Below, one piece after another: positions 46,974 to 58,182 of a DNA stretch of 64,000 nucleotides (positions within the stretch are counted from its first letter, which is position 1; each line of letters begins with the position of its first letter). The notes under the pieces are model-generated. The model saw only the letters and a list, made by a program, of their open reading frames with translations. It ran no database searches and had not been told where the DNA came from. The DNA comes from Tolumonas lignilytica. Lineage in GTDB: Bacteria; Pseudomonadota; Gammaproteobacteria; Enterobacterales; Aeromonadaceae. The stretch covers positions 3,123,883-3,187,882 of the forward strand of contig NZ_AZUK01000001.1 of NCBI RefSeq assembly GCF_000527035.1. Direction: 5' to 3'. A program made the translations under genes and the position numbers.

Positions 46974-47804
46974 ATGGAATTAACCCAACTGATTGGTTTT
47001 GGCGTTGCAGGTAATTTTGCAGGACATCTGGAACAAGCTGGTGAAGCCAGCGATTTTGTAAATGTAAAAGTCAAAGACACTATTCAGCCTAAAGCTATCT
47101 TTCCGTTTTATGTTCCACATCACTCAGACAGTTTTTTAAGTGTCTATCCGGTATCACATGATCGTATTCAATTCCCGAAAGGGGCTGATAATCTGCAGAT
47201 CGAACCGGAAGTTTGTCTGATCTGCGACGTCGAATATGAAAACAATCAGGTAAAAGCATTAGTTCCCCGCGAATTTGCGGCATTCAATGATTGCTCTATT
47301 CGGCGTCCGGGTGCACGAAAGATCAGTGAAAAGAAAAACTGGGGCGCGGCCAGTAAAGGGATGTCATTGCAACGACTTGCGTTAGATAAATTCTCCGCTG
47401 GTGGAGAACTGGATCATTACCACATTGCCAGTTTTCTGCGCCGTAACAACGTATGCCACGCTTACGGACTGGATAGCCCGGCCATTGAGTACAGTTATTT
47501 TCATGAGACTTTGCTGGATTGGGTCATTGAAAAGATGAATAACCAGAAGGATGAAGGTCCGGCAGAAGACATTGCGGCGTTACTGGCAAAGGCTAAATAT
47601 CCGCAGCGTGTCATTATCAGTATCGGTGCCACCCGTTATACGCCATTTGGTGAGCAGAATTTTTTGCAACCAGGTGATGAGAGCATTGTTGTAGTGTATG
47701 ACGCGCGACGTTATAACGCTGACCAAATAAAGCAAATGGCAAGCTCTGGCGAGCTTATCGGCGAGGGGATGAGTGTATTGTGTCAGCGAGTGGTTGCAGA
47801 GTAG
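46974..47804 (+). CDS. DUF5718 family protein
   Basis: The 276-residue product resembles a conserved proteobacterial family of unknown function (DUF5718), distantly like fumarylacetoacetate-hydrolase-fold proteins: QLIGFGVAGNFAGHLEQAGE, IFPFYVPHH, EPEVCLICDVEY, DCSIRRPGARKISEKKNWG (in part), and SIGATRYTPFGEQNFL. ATG 46974 has GAAGGAG upstream. It lies where endA is found in E. coli and its 3' end overlaps sprT by 50 bases on the opposite strand. Confidence 0.72.
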   Translation: MELTQLIGFGVAGNFAGHLEQAGEASDFVNVKVKDTIQPKAIFPFYVPHHSDSFLSVYPVSHDRIQFPKGADNLQIEPEVCLICDVEYENNQVKALVPREFAAFNDCSIRRPGARKISEKKNWGAASKGMSLQRLALDKFSAGGELDHYHIASFLRRNNVCHAYGLDSPAIEYSYFHETLLDWVIEKMNNQKDEGPAEDIAALLAKAKYPQRVIISIGATRYTPFGEQNFLQPGDESIVVVYDARRYNADQIKQMASSGELIGEGMSVLCQRVVAE

Positions 47805-48279
47805 AACCACAACGGCGACAACAATACTGCCGGTCACCGCGTAACACTGCGCGGTGACGTCGCACAGATAGCTGATGTTGCTGGCAGTCGCATTGGTATG
47901 CGTACACTGCACCCTGCACTTTGGTTACATCCATCTTATGTGTTGTGCGGGGAGGGATGTTAAATACCTCCCACATCACCTTCTGCCATTCCACTCCATG
48001 CGGTTTTACCCGTCCCCAGATAGCGTGGACGACTAGATGTGCTATTTCATGCGGGATCACTTCCTGTTCAAATTCATGCGGATTGTCTTGCAACAGAACA
48101 GGGTTAAGCCGGATATGCCAGTCGCGCAGACGAGCTGTGCCTGCGCATTTACCGCGTTGATCCAAGGTGATTTTGGGGTGGGCAAATTCGCGATTAAAGT
48201 AACGGGCAGCCAAGGCAAGATAATGGCTGGCCGCCACTTCTATCTGAATCAGACCGGTGATGTTGGAGATACTTAGCAT
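47755..48279 (-). CDS. sprT: SprT family zinc metalloprotease-like protein
   Basis: The 174-residue product has the SprT-like zinc site HEIAH (77-81), GVEWQKVMW, and a C-terminal zinc-binding part with YQCDCQ and CCRRCG. SprT relatives include SPRTN, a protease of DNA-protein crosslinks; the bacterial protein's role is unclear. The last 50 bases overlap the convergent DUF5718 gene. Neighbour order (metK, sprT, rsmE) fits gammaproteobacteria. Confidence 0.9.
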   Translation of the reverse strand: MLSISNITGLIQIEVAASHYLALAARYFNREFAHPKITLDQRGKCAGTARLRDWHIRLNPVLLQDNPHEFEQEVIPHEIAHLVVHAIWGRVKPHGVEWQKVMWEVFNIPPRTTHKMDVTKVQGAVYAYQCDCQQHQLSVRRHRAVLRGDRQYCCRRCGSTLQPLADTIHSSPRR

Positions 48280-48324
48280 ATGCCGGATCGAAAAAAGGCT
48301 TAAGGCAGAATTATACAGATAAAA

Positions 48325-48345
48325 GAAAGGGGCCGAAGCCCCTTT
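48325..48345 (-). terminator. Terminator of metK
   Basis: AAAGGGGC pairs with GCCCCTTT around CGAA/TTCG, followed on the minus strand by CTTTT. It starts about 10 bases after the metK stop. Confidence 0.8.
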
Positions 48346-48355
48346 TAAAACATCA

Positions 48356-49510
48356 TTATTTCAGACCGGCGAGGTCACGCAACAGCGCAGCTTTATCTGT
48401 CTTTTCCCAAGGGAATTCTTCACGGCCAAAATGACCATAAGCGGCAGTTGCTTTGTAAATTGGTTGGATCAAATCCAGCATTTCAATCAGACCATATGGA
48501 CGCAGATCAAATTGATCACGAACCAACTGCGTCAGTAACTCTTCGCTAACCTTACCGGTGCCGAAGGTTTCAACACTGATTGAGGTTGGTTCGGCTACAC
48601 CGATGGCATAAGAAACCTGAATTTCACAACGTTCAGCCAGACCCGCAGCAACAATGTTTTTTGCAACATAACGGGCAGCATAAGCCGCAGAGCGGTCAAC
48701 TTTTGATGGATCTTTACCAGAAAATGCGCCACCGCCATGACGAGCCATGCCGCCATAGGTATCTACAATGATTTTGCGGCCGGTCAGACCACAGTCACCC
48801 ATTGGGCCACCGATAACGAAACGACCCGTTGGATTGATGAAATATTTGGTATTTTTACTTACCCATTCAGCAGGCAACACCGGCTTGATGATGACTTCAT
48901 GTACTGCCTCGATCAGATCTGACTGGCTGATATCCGGCGCATGTTGGGTTGACAGAACAACCGCATCAATACCTTCGATCTTGCCTTGTTTATCATAAAT
49001 AAAGGTGATCTGACTTTTGGCATCCGGGCGTAACCATGGCAGCGTGCCATTTTTACGAACTTCAGACTGACGCTTCACCAGACGGTGCGCATAGGTAATA
49101 GGTGCAGGCATTAACACATCGGTTTCATTGGATGCGTAACCAAACATCAGGCCTTGGTCGCCAGCACCCTGTTCTTTGGGATCAGCGCGGTCAACACCTT
49201 GATTAATATCCGGAGACTGTTTACCGATAGCATTCAGTACAGCACAGGAGTGGGCGTCAAACCCCATATCAGAATGGGTATAACCGATATCACAAACGGT
49301 TTTACGCACCAGTTCTTCGATATCAACCCAGGCAGAAGTGGTGATTTCACCACCTACCAGCACCATCCCTGTTTTAACGAATGTTTCGCAAGCGACGCGC
49401 GCTTTAGGATCTTGTTCCAGAATGGCATCCAGCACCGCATCGGAGATCTGATCCGCGATTTTATCTGGATGTCCTTCAGCAACGGATTCGGAGGTAAACA
49501 GTCTTGCCAT
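48356..49510 (-). CDS. metK: S-adenosylmethionine synthetase MetK
   Basis: The 384-residue product has all family marks: [17 protein letters not shown] (near residue 10), [12 protein letters not shown] (about 115) and [19 protein letters not shown] (about 265). It makes S-adenosylmethionine from ATP and methionine as a tetramer. Full length. Divergent from tkt. Confidence 0.96.
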   Translation of the reverse strand: MARLFTSESVAEGHPDKIADQISDAVLDAILEQDPKARVACETFVKTGMVLVGGEITTSAWVDIEELVRKTVCDIGYTHSDMGFDAHSCAVLNAIGKQSPDINQGVDRADPKEQGAGDQGLMFGYASNETDVLMPAPITYAHRLVKRQSEVRKNGTLPWLRPDAKSQITFIYDKQGKIEGIDAVVLSTQHAPDISQSDLIEAVHEVIIKPVLPAEWVSKNTKYFINPTGRFVIGGPMGDCGLTGRKIIVDTYGGMARHGGGAFSGKDPSKVDRSAAYAARYVAKNIVAAGLAERCEIQVSYAIGVAEPTSISVETFGTGKVSEELLTQLVRDQFDLRPYGLIEMLDLIQPIYKATAAYGHFGREEFPWEKTDKAALLRDLAGLK

Positions 49511-49783
49511 TTTAATTCTCTAGTGTAAAAGTTGAAGGCGATTGCAATCGGGTTCAGAACCAGCTTGCAAATAGCAGTATCCACATCTGGACGTCTATCT
49601 ATGTGACTATTGTCGCAGTCAATAGCGATATCGTCAATGTACGGGGAAAATTAACCTAAAGATCATTGCTATGAACAGTGTCACGATAAAATAACCGAGA
49701 TAACATTTGCGCAACCCGCGATCAGTTTGGGACAATACGCTCCTTACTTAAATGTATAGACCCAATTGAAGCAGGAGTGACAA

Positions 49784-51784
49784 ATGCCCTCTCGTAAAGA
49801 GTTAGCCAATGCCATCCGGGCATTGAGCATGGATGCAGTTCAGAAAGCCAATTCCGGACACCCGGGCGCCCCTATGGGGATGGCTGATATTGCCGAAGTG
49901 CTGTGGCGTGACTTTTTGAACCACAACCCCGCTAACCCAAAATGGAGCGAGCGCGACCGCTTTGTTCTTTCCAATGGTCATGGCTCGATGCTGTTGTACT
50001 CCCTGCTGCATCTGAGCGGCTATGATCTGTCGATCGATGATCTGAAAAATTTCCGTCAGTTGCATTCCCGTACACCGGGTCATCCTGAATATGGTTATGC
50101 ACCTGGTGTAGAAACCACAACCGGCCCATTAGGTCAGGGGATCACCAACGGTGTTGGTATGGCTCTGGCTGAGAAAGTGCTGGCAGCTCAATTTAACCGC
50201 CCAGAGTTTGATATCGTCGATCACTACACCTATGTCTTCATGGGCGATGGTTGCATGATGGAAGGTATTTCCCACGAAGCATGTTCGCTGGCGGGTACTT
50301 TGAAGCTGGGTAAACTGATTGCATTCTGGGATGACAACGGTATCTCTATCGATGGTCATGTGGAAGGCTGGTTTACAGATGATACTCCTGCTCGTTTCGA
50401 AGCGTATGGCTGGCATGTGATCCGTGCTGTTGATGGTCATGACGCCGATGCGGTGAAAGCAGCGATTGAAGCAGCCAAAGCAGAAACATCTAAACCAACC
50501 CTGATCTGTTGCAAAACAGTAATTGGCTTTGGTTCGCCAAATAAAGCAGGTTCTCACGACTGCCACGGTTCACCATTAGGTGCAGCAGAAATTGCTGCGG
50601 CACGTGAATTCCTGGATTGGAAATATGAACCTTTCGTCATTCCGGCTGATATCGCTGCTGAATGGAATGCAAAAGAAGCAGGCGCAGCTAAAGAAGCTGA
50701 GTGGAATGAAAAATTTGCAGCCTATTCTAAAGCTCACCCGCACTTGGCTGCAGAATATATTCGCCGTGTTAATGGTGAACTGCCAGCTAACTGGGCCGAA
50801 GCTTCACAGGCTTTTGTTGAACAACTGCAAGCAAACCCTGCGAAAATTGCATCACGTAAAGCAAGTCAGAATGCCATTGAAGCATTTGGTAAGCTGTTAC
50901 CTGAATTCCTGGGTGGTTCAGCAGACTTGGCTCCTTCTAACCTGACTATGTGGTCTGGTTCTGAATCACTGACAGCCGATGATGCCTCTGGTAACTATGT
51001 TCACTATGGTGTGCGTGAGTTCGCGATGTCTGCCATGATGAATGGTGTGGCATTACACGGTGGTTTCATTCCTTATGGCGCAACTTTCCTGATGTTCATG
51101 GAATATGCGCGTAATGCAGTGCGTATGGCTGCGTTGATGAAGCAACGTTCTATCTTTGTTTATACCCATGACTCAATCGGTCTGGGGGAAGATGGTCCAA
51201 CACATCAGCCTGTTGAACAAATTGCCTCGCTGCGTTTGACACCAAATATGAGCACATGGCGCCCATGTGATCAGGTTGAATCTGCCATTGCCTGGAAATA
51301 TGCGGTAGAACGTAAAGATGGTCCGAGCGCATTGATTTTCTCCCGTCAAAACTTGACGCAAATGGAACGTACGCCTGCTCAGCTGGCTGATGTGTCCAAA
51401 GGTGGTTATGTTCTGCGTGATAGCGAAGGAACGCCTGATGCGATCCTGATTGCGACGGGTTCTGAAGTTGAACTGGCGATGCTGGCGGCGGATGAACTTA
51501 CCGCTAAAGGTCGTAAGATCCGTGTTGTCTCAATGCCATGTACCGATGCATTTGATGCGCAGTCAGTGGAATATAAAGAATCTGTATTGCCATCTGCTGT
51601 AATCAAGCGCGTTGCGGTAGAAGCGGGTATTGCTGATTATTGGTACAAGTATACCGGCCTGAACGGTAAAATTATCGGTATGCATACCTTCGGGGAATCA
51701 GCACCAGCCGAATTACTGTTTAAAGAGTTTGGTTTTACTGTAGAAAATGTAGTTCAAACTGTTGAAAGTTTGTTCCAAGCGTAA
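49784..51784 (+). CDS. tktA: Transketolase
   Basis: The 666-residue product is a full-length transketolase: [22 protein letters not shown], the thiamine-diphosphate motif GDGCMMEG, and [19 protein letters not shown]. It moves two-carbon units in the pentose-phosphate pathway. CAGGAG lies 7 bases before the ATG. A terminator follows, so it is not obligatorily cotranscribed with pgk; epd, normally between tkt and pgk, is absent here. Confidence 0.96.
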   Translation: MPSRKELANAIRALSMDAVQKANSGHPGAPMGMADIAEVLWRDFLNHNPANPKWSERDRFVLSNGHGSMLLYSLLHLSGYDLSIDDLKNFRQLHSRTPGHPEYGYAPGVETTTGPLGQGITNGVGMALAEKVLAAQFNRPEFDIVDHYTYVFMGDGCMMEGISHEACSLAGTLKLGKLIAFWDDNGISIDGHVEGWFTDDTPARFEAYGWHVIRAVDGHDADAVKAAIEAAKAETSKPTLICCKTVIGFGSPNKAGSHDCHGSPLGAAEIAAAREFLDWKYEPFVIPADIAAEWNAKEAGAAKEAEWNEKFAAYSKAHPHLAAEYIRRVNGELPANWAEASQAFVEQLQANPAKIASRKASQNAIEAFGKLLPEFLGGSADLAPSNLTMWSGSESLTADDASGNYVHYGVREFAMSAMMNGVALHGGFIPYGATFLMFMEYARNAVRMAALMKQRSIFVYTHDSIGLGEDGPTHQPVEQIASLRLTPNMSTWRPCDQVESAIAWKYAVERKDGPSALIFSRQNLTQMERTPAQLADVSKGGYVLRDSEGTPDAILIATGSEVELAMLAADELTAKGRKIRVVSMPCTDAFDAQSVEYKESVLPSAVIKRVAVEAGIADYWYKYTGLNGKIIGMHTFGESAPAELLFKEFGFTVENVVQTVESLFQA

Positions 51785-51794
51785 ATGCAATGTT

Positions 51795-51822
51795 AAACGG
51801 GAGCTTCGGCTCCCGTTTTTTT
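51795..51822 (+). terminator. Terminator of tkt
   Basis: AAACGGGAGC pairs perfectly with GCTCCCGTTT around TTCG, followed by TTTT. Confidence 0.9.
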
Positions 51823-52091
51823 CACAGAAAATCTGTGTCAAGTATCGCGTTTGCGGCATAAGCACAGTAAACTCGTTGCGTTTGAATGATTAGTAGGTCA
51901 CAACATCGCTGTTGTGGGTATGACTTCAGTCTCCCTGATTTAGATCAGGAAAAAAACAACACACACAACTGAAGTCTCCCCTCTATAATCCAGCTGACGC
52001 ACTAAACTTCATAAGTTGAGTCTTATTCAGGAAGATTAATAAGGCCAACGGCACTGACTTCGTTATATGTCTAAAAATATAGGGGACTAAC
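51823..52091 (+). promoter_or_regulatory. pgk-fba promoter region with nested inverted repeats
   Basis: The -10 is likely TATAAT at 51984-51989. Upstream are three symmetric elements: CACAAC/GTTGTG (51899-51916 region), GACTTCAGT (51922-51930) with ACTGAAGTC (51968-51976), and inside the latter CCTGAT/ATCAGG (51934-51949). The outer right arm sits at about the -35, so the symmetry is more likely an operator than a leader. The ribosome site is AGGGG at 52081-52085. Confidence 0.5.
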
Positions 52092-53255
52092 ATGTCTGTT
52101 ATCAAAATGACTGATCTGGATCTGGCTGGCAAGCGCGTACTGGTTCGTGCTGACCTGAACGTACCAGTGAAAGATGGTAAAGTAACTTCTGACGCACGTA
52201 TCGTTGCCACTCTGCCAACCATCAAACTGGCTCTGGAAAAAGGCGCCAAACTGATGATCACTTCTCACCTGGGTCGTCCGACTGAAGGCGAGTACAACGA
52301 AGAGTTCTCTCTGCTGCCAGTAGTGAACTACCTGAAAGACAAACTGTCCTGCCCAGTACGTCTGGCTAAAGATTACCTGGACGGTGTTGAAGTTGCAGCT
52401 GGTGAACTGGTTGTTCTGGAAAACTGCCGTTTCAACAAAGGCGAAAAGAAAAATACTGAAGAGCTGGCTAAGAAATACGCTGCACTGTGCGACGTATTCG
52501 TAATGGACGCTTTCGGTACTGCACACCGTGCTGAAGGTTCTACCTACGGTGTTGCTCAGTTTGCACCTGTTGCTTGTGCTGGCCCACTGCTGGCTGGTGA
52601 ACTGGAAGCGCTGGGTAAAGCGATGGACAAACCAGCTCGTCCAATGGTCGCTATCGTTGGTGGTTCTAAAGTTTCTACCAAACTGACTGTTCTGGAATCT
52701 CTGTCTAAAATCGCTGACCAGCTGGTAGTTGGTGGTGGTATCGCTAACACCTTCATCGCGGCTGCTGGCCACAATGTTGGTAAATCTCTGTGCGAACACG
52801 ACCTGATCGACACAGCTAAGAAACTGGCTGCTGAAACTACTATTCCTGCAACTACTGACGTTGTGGTTGGTAAAGAATTCTCCGAATCAACTCCTGCTAC
52901 TATCAAAGCTGTAGCTGACGTTGCTGACGACGACATGATTTTCGATATCGGCCCTGATTCTGCGAAAGCACTGGCTGACATCATCATGAACGCTAAAACC
53001 ATTCTGTGGAACGGTCCTGTTGGCGTATTCGAATTCGACCAATTCGCTAAAGGCACTGAAATCATTGCTAAAGCGATTGCTGAATCACCAGCATTCTCTA
53101 TCGCTGGCGGTGGTGACACTCTGGCTGCTATCGATAAGTTCGGTATCGCTGACAAAGTGTCTTACATCTCTACCGGTGGTGGTGCATTCCTGGAATTCGT
53201 AGAAGGCAAAAAACTGCCAGCAGTTGCGATTCTGGAAGAACGCGCTAAAGCGTAA
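52092..53255 (+). CDS. pgk: Phosphoglycerate kinase
   Basis: The 387-residue product has the signature [16 protein letters not shown] near residue 18, TSHLGRP, the hinge GGSKVSTKL, and the nucleotide loop GGGDTLAA. It makes ATP from 1,3-bisphosphoglycerate in glycolysis. Codon use is strongly biased (CTG, GGT, AAA/ACT), as in very highly expressed genes. fba follows 118 bases on. Confidence 0.97.
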   Translation: MSVIKMTDLDLAGKRVLVRADLNVPVKDGKVTSDARIVATLPTIKLALEKGAKLMITSHLGRPTEGEYNEEFSLLPVVNYLKDKLSCPVRLAKDYLDGVEVAAGELVVLENCRFNKGEKKNTEELAKKYAALCDVFVMDAFGTAHRAEGSTYGVAQFAPVACAGPLLAGELEALGKAMDKPARPMVAIVGGSKVSTKLTVLESLSKIADQLVVGGGIANTFIAAAGHNVGKSLCEHDLIDTAKKLAAETTIPATTDVVVGKEFSESTPATIKAVADVADDDMIFDIGPDSAKALADIIMNAKTILWNGPVGVFEFDQFAKGTEIIAKAIAESPAFSIAGGGDTLAAIDKFGIADKVSYISTGGGAFLEFVEGKKLPAVAILEERAKA

Positions 53256-53263
53256 TGATAATG

Positions 53264-53290
53264 ACGGGAGGCTTTTAGTCTCCCGTTCTT
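53264..53290 (+). terminator. Weak terminator/attenuator between pgk and fba
   Basis: ACGGGAG pairs with CTCCCGT, followed by only TCTT, so read-through into fba is likely. Confidence 0.5.
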
Positions 53291-53373
53291 CTGCCAATAG
53301 GCAGTGACTAATTTTTTGTAGCAACTCGTTTAGCTCCGCAGTTCGAAGCTAAACACCTGATAGGACCTTTGAA

Positions 53374-54450
<1,077 letters not shown>

Positions 54451-54472
54451 TTTCAGAAAATAGATAAAGAAT

Positions 54473-54502
54473 AAAAGCGCCTGCATGCAGGCGCTTTTTT
54501 AT
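54473..54502 (+). terminator. Terminator of fba
   Basis: AAAAGCGCCTG pairs with CAGGCGCTTTT around CATG, with a T-run. Confidence 0.9.
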
Positions 54503-54639
54503 TTTTAGAATTATTATTAATCAGTAAGTTAATGATGAGTTGTATTATCTTTATGTAAAGGTAAGCTTATAGGGTGAAATTTTGTTGAGTAGCATTTGAT
54601 GCTTTGGCGACAAATTATTTAAGTGAATCAAGGACAATC

Positions 54640-56784
54640 ATGACAGTAGCAAACGAACAACAAGATGCATTATTAGAGTGTTTGCTGTTTATGTCTCAAC
54701 ACTATGGTATGGCCAATACCAAGGAAGCGTTAACATCAGGCCTTCCATTGGAAAACGGTGTTCTTACTCCTGAGTTGTTTCCTCGCTCAGCACATAGAGC
54801 TGGCTTTGTTGTCGACTTTTTTTCTTCTCCGTTAGAGGCGATCCCAACTCTACTTCTACCAGCTATTCTTCTCATGAAAGATGGTCGTTCTGCGGTGTTA
54901 TTATCAATTAATAAGCAGACATCACAGGCGGTGCTCTTTTTTCCTATTGGCAGTCTCGGCCAACAAACTGTCTCGTTAGCTGTTTTGGCAGATGAATTCT
55001 CTGGCAATGGTTTTTATGTTAAACGCCGTTTACAGTTTGATGCCCGGGCTCCTGAAGTATTAAAACCACGGGAAGGTCACTGGTTCTGGAGCACCTTGCT
55101 CGAATCACTACCTATTTATAAGGATGTCTTAATTGCATCCATATTGATCAATGTTTTTGCTATTGCCAGCCCAATTTTTACAATGAACGTTTATGACAAA
55201 ATTGTACCTAATTTGGCCTTTGATTCTCTTTGGGTCTTAGCAATTGGTGTTTCATTGATCTTTGCGTTTGATATTATCATTCGACAACTTAGAAGTTATT
55301 TCATTGATATTGCAGGGAAAAAATCCGATTTATTATTGTCTGCCCGAATTTTTTCAAAGGTTCTGGGTATCAGAATGGAGTCGAGACCAAATTCTACCGG
55401 TGCTTTTGCCCGGCATTTGCAGGAGTTTGAATCAATAAGGGAGTTTTTTACTTCTGCAACTGTGTCTGCGTTAGTCGATTTACCTTTTGCCTTTCTGTTT
55501 TTGCTGGTTATTTGGATCTTTGCTGGCGTATTAGCCGTTGTGCCATTGATTGCCATACTAATCATGATTGGGTATAGCCTCTATATCCAGGCTCCTTTAC
55601 GTCAGAGTATTGAAGAAAGCAGTCGGTTATCCTCACAAAAATATGCCACGGTGATAGAAGCTATCGCCGGTTTAGAGTCAGTAAAAATACATAATGCCGA
55701 AGGGCAGTTTCAACATCGTTGGGAACAGGCTGTCAGCCATATGGCTAATGCGGGTATTGAAACGCGTAAAATCACCAATATGGTTTCTGGACTAGCCAAT
55801 TATGTTCAGCAAATGACAACGGTAGTGCTCATTGTTGTTGGCGTTTATCAGATATCAGAAGGTAATTTATCCATGGGGGGAATGATTGCCGCCGTTATGC
55901 TGTCAGGGCGAGCTATTGGTCCATTGATCCAGTTGTCTGTCTTATCAACGCGTTACAATCAGGCTAAAGCTGCATTACTTTTGCTAGAAACGATCATGCA
56001 AAGCCCATCGGAGAGAGAAGATGGCCGCCATTATCTTGATTATGATCGGCTAGAAGGCCGTATCGAACTGGATGATGTTTCATTCAGTTATCCAGAAGTG
56101 GAGCAAGCGGCTTTGAAGCATGTTTCATTAAGGATCCAGCCGGGAGAAAAGATAGCAATTATCGGGCGCATAGGTGCCGGTAAAACCACATTGGAAAAGT
56201 TAATTCTTGGTCTTTATAAGCCAGTTGAAGGTTCTGTTCGTCTGGATGGATTCGAATTATCGCAATTACATCCATCTACTATTCGGAACAACATTGGTTG
56301 TGTTCCTCAGGATTTTTCTTTGTTCTATGGATCTATTCGCCAAAATATTCAACTTGGACATCCTCATGCCACGGATTCTCAAATTCTGAGAGCAGCGCAA
56401 CGGGCTGGAGTTAGCCAATTCACAAATCATGATCCTAATGGACTGGAACGTCAGGTGGGTGAAGGCGGGCGAAACTTGTCTGGAGGGCAGCGTCAATCGA
56501 TCGCGTTAGCCCGAGCCTGGTTGTTGGAGCCACCTATACTTATCTTAGATGAACCGACAGCGAACATGGACAATCGTTCGGAAAGCATTGTAAAACGGGA
56601 ATTGGCTAACTTATCTGCAGATACAACCATGCTACTAATCACACATCGTACGTCGATGTTGGATATTGTTAATCGAATCATTGTATTAGAGCAGGGAATG
56701 ATTGTTGCCGACGGGCCAAGAGATCTTGTTTTACAGCAATTGAAAGAAGGCAAAGTACGGGTAAGAGAGAACGCTGATGGCTAA
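54640..56784 (+). CDS. lapB: Type I secretion ABC transporter LapB
   Basis: The 714-residue product has the three-part form of adhesin exporters: an N-terminal C39-peptidase-like domain without the catalytic Cys (QDALLECLLFMSQHYG region, so non-cleaving), a membrane domain with about six spans (145-420), and an ABC ATPase with Walker A GRIGAGKTT, signature LSGGQRQS and Walker B ILILDEPTANMD. It exports the large adhesin encoded at 62.3 kb. ATG 54640 has AAGGAC upstream. The gene overlaps lapC by 8 bases. Confidence 0.9.
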   Translation: MTVANEQQDALLECLLFMSQHYGMANTKEALTSGLPLENGVLTPELFPRSAHRAGFVVDFFSSPLEAIPTLLLPAILLMKDGRSAVLLSINKQTSQAVLFFPIGSLGQQTVSLAVLADEFSGNGFYVKRRLQFDARAPEVLKPREGHWFWSTLLESLPIYKDVLIASILINVFAIASPIFTMNVYDKIVPNLAFDSLWVLAIGVSLIFAFDIIIRQLRSYFIDIAGKKSDLLLSARIFSKVLGIRMESRPNSTGAFARHLQEFESIREFFTSATVSALVDLPFAFLFLLVIWIFAGVLAVVPLIAILIMIGYSLYIQAPLRQSIEESSRLSSQKYATVIEAIAGLESVKIHNAEGQFQHRWEQAVSHMANAGIETRKITNMVSGLANYVQQMTTVVLIVVGVYQISEGNLSMGGMIAAVMLSGRAIGPLIQLSVLSTRYNQAKAALLLLETIMQSPSEREDGRHYLDYDRLEGRIELDDVSFSYPEVEQAALKHVSLRIQPGEKIAIIGRIGAGKTTLEKLILGLYKPVEGSVRLDGFELSQLHPSTIRNNIGCVPQDFSLFYGSIRQNIQLGHPHATDSQILRAAQRAGVSQFTNHDPNGLERQVGEGGRNLSGGQRQSIALARAWLLEPPILILDEPTANMDNRSESIVKRELANLSADTTMLLITHRTSMLDIVNRIIVLEQGMIVADGPRDLVLQQLKEGKVRVRENADG

Positions 56785-58162
56785 TTCTGAACTTAATCAG
56801 AAACAATTAGATTTACTCGATGATGCGTCTGCTGCTGTTTTATTAACAACGCCTCGCCGTGCGAGAGCATTGCTTTGGGCTTGTTTCGTGTTTTTTGTCT
56901 TTGCAATTATTTGGGCTTCCTGGGCCGAATTGGATGAAGTGACCAGAGGTGAAGGCAAGGTTATTCCTTCGAAACAGCTGCAGGTTATTCAAAATCTTGA
57001 AGGCGGCATTGTAAAGAACATTTTTGTCAGGGAAGGGGAGCAAGTCGAGAACGGTCAGGAGCTGCTGCAAATTGATGATACCCGGTTTCGGTCTGACTTC
57101 CGGGAAAAACAACAGGAACTTGTTGGGTTGCAAGGAGATGTTGCCCGCTTAAGAGCTGAACTGACTAGTATTTCCGTTAATAACGATACGACATTGCCGT
57201 GGCGGGAACAGGTCTTGATCAAGGAAACGCCGATAGTTTTCCCTGATGGATATGAGAAAGTTTTTCCTGAAAATGTAGTCAGGCAACATAATTCGCTAAA
57301 AGTGAATCTCAATGATCTCAATAATCAGCTTGTCATTATGGGACAACAAATAGAACAAAAAGAAAATGAAATTTTAGAGATTAATAACAAGATCCGAACG
57401 TTAATCCGTAGCGTGGGTTTTGCTGGACGAGAAGTTGAAATAAACCGTCCTTTGGTTAAAGAAGGCATAGTGTCGCAAGTCGATCTTTTGAAAATGCAGC
57501 GTCAATTGAACGATATGCAAGGTGAGCTAGAAAATGCAAGATTATTGTTGCCAAAACAGGATTCTTTGCTAAGAGAGGCTATTCTTAAACGTAAGGACGT
57601 GGCTCTTAAATTTCGAGTTGATGCACAGAAAGAGATGGAAGATAAACAGAGTCGGATATCTCAGTTGACTGAAGGACAAGTAGGATTAAAGGATCGTGTA
57701 TCACGAACCAGTGTAACGTCACCTGTAAAGGGGACGATTAAAAGACTGAAAGTGAATACTGTTGGTGGTGTGGTACAACCCGGTATGGATATTGTAGAAA
57801 TAGTACCAACAGAAGATACGTTATTGATTGAGGCAAAAGTTCTACCTAAGGATATTGCGTTTTTGCGTCCAGGTTTAAAAGCCATTGTTAAGTTTAGTGC
57901 TTATGATTTTACAATTTATGGCGGGTTAGAAGGCAAACTTGAGCAAATCAGCGCTGATTCAATACAAGATGAAAAAGGTAATTCGTTTTATCTGGTGAGA
58001 GTCAGAACAGATCGAAGCTTTTTAGGTAGTTCGAGTGCTCCTTTGCCGATTATTCCCGGAATGATGGCTACAGTGGATATAGTAACAGGCAAGAAAAGTG
58101 TTCTGAAATATCTAATGAAACCCATATTGCGTGCCAAACAATCAGCACTGCGAGAACGATGA
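56777..58162 (+). CDS. lapC: Type I secretion membrane-fusion protein LapC
   Basis: The 461-residue product is an HlyD-type adaptor: one membrane span at about 30-50, a biotinyl-lipoyl-like part (IQNLEGGIVKNIFVREGEQV in part), a long coiled-coil hairpin (about 100-300), and the barrel part with TSPVKGTIKRLKVNTVGGVV (in part). It bridges LapB and the TolC-like LapE across the periplasm. Confidence 0.9.
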   Translation: MANSELNQKQLDLLDDASAAVLLTTPRRARALLWACFVFFVFAIIWASWAELDEVTRGEGKVIPSKQLQVIQNLEGGIVKNIFVREGEQVENGQELLQIDDTRFRSDFREKQQELVGLQGDVARLRAELTSISVNNDTTLPWREQVLIKETPIVFPDGYEKVFPENVVRQHNSLKVNLNDLNNQLVIMGQQIEQKENEILEINNKIRTLIRSVGFAGREVEINRPLVKEGIVSQVDLLKMQRQLNDMQGELENARLLLPKQDSLLREAILKRKDVALKFRVDAQKEMEDKQSRISQLTEGQVGLKDRVSRTSVTSPVKGTIKRLKVNTVGGVVQPGMDIVEIVPTEDTLLIEAKVLPKDIAFLRPGLKAIVKFSAYDFTIYGGLEGKLEQISADSIQDEKGNSFYLVRVRTDRSFLGSSSAPLPIIPGMMATVDIVTGKKSVLKYLMKPILRAKQSALRER

Positions 58163-58182
58163 AACAGGATAAGGATATTGTT

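Noticed and set aside
52071..52799. Long open frame (242 codons) on the minus strand opposite pgk
   Set aside because: It is a by-product of the extreme codon bias of pgk; its product is Phe/Gln/Ser-rich and resembles no protein family.
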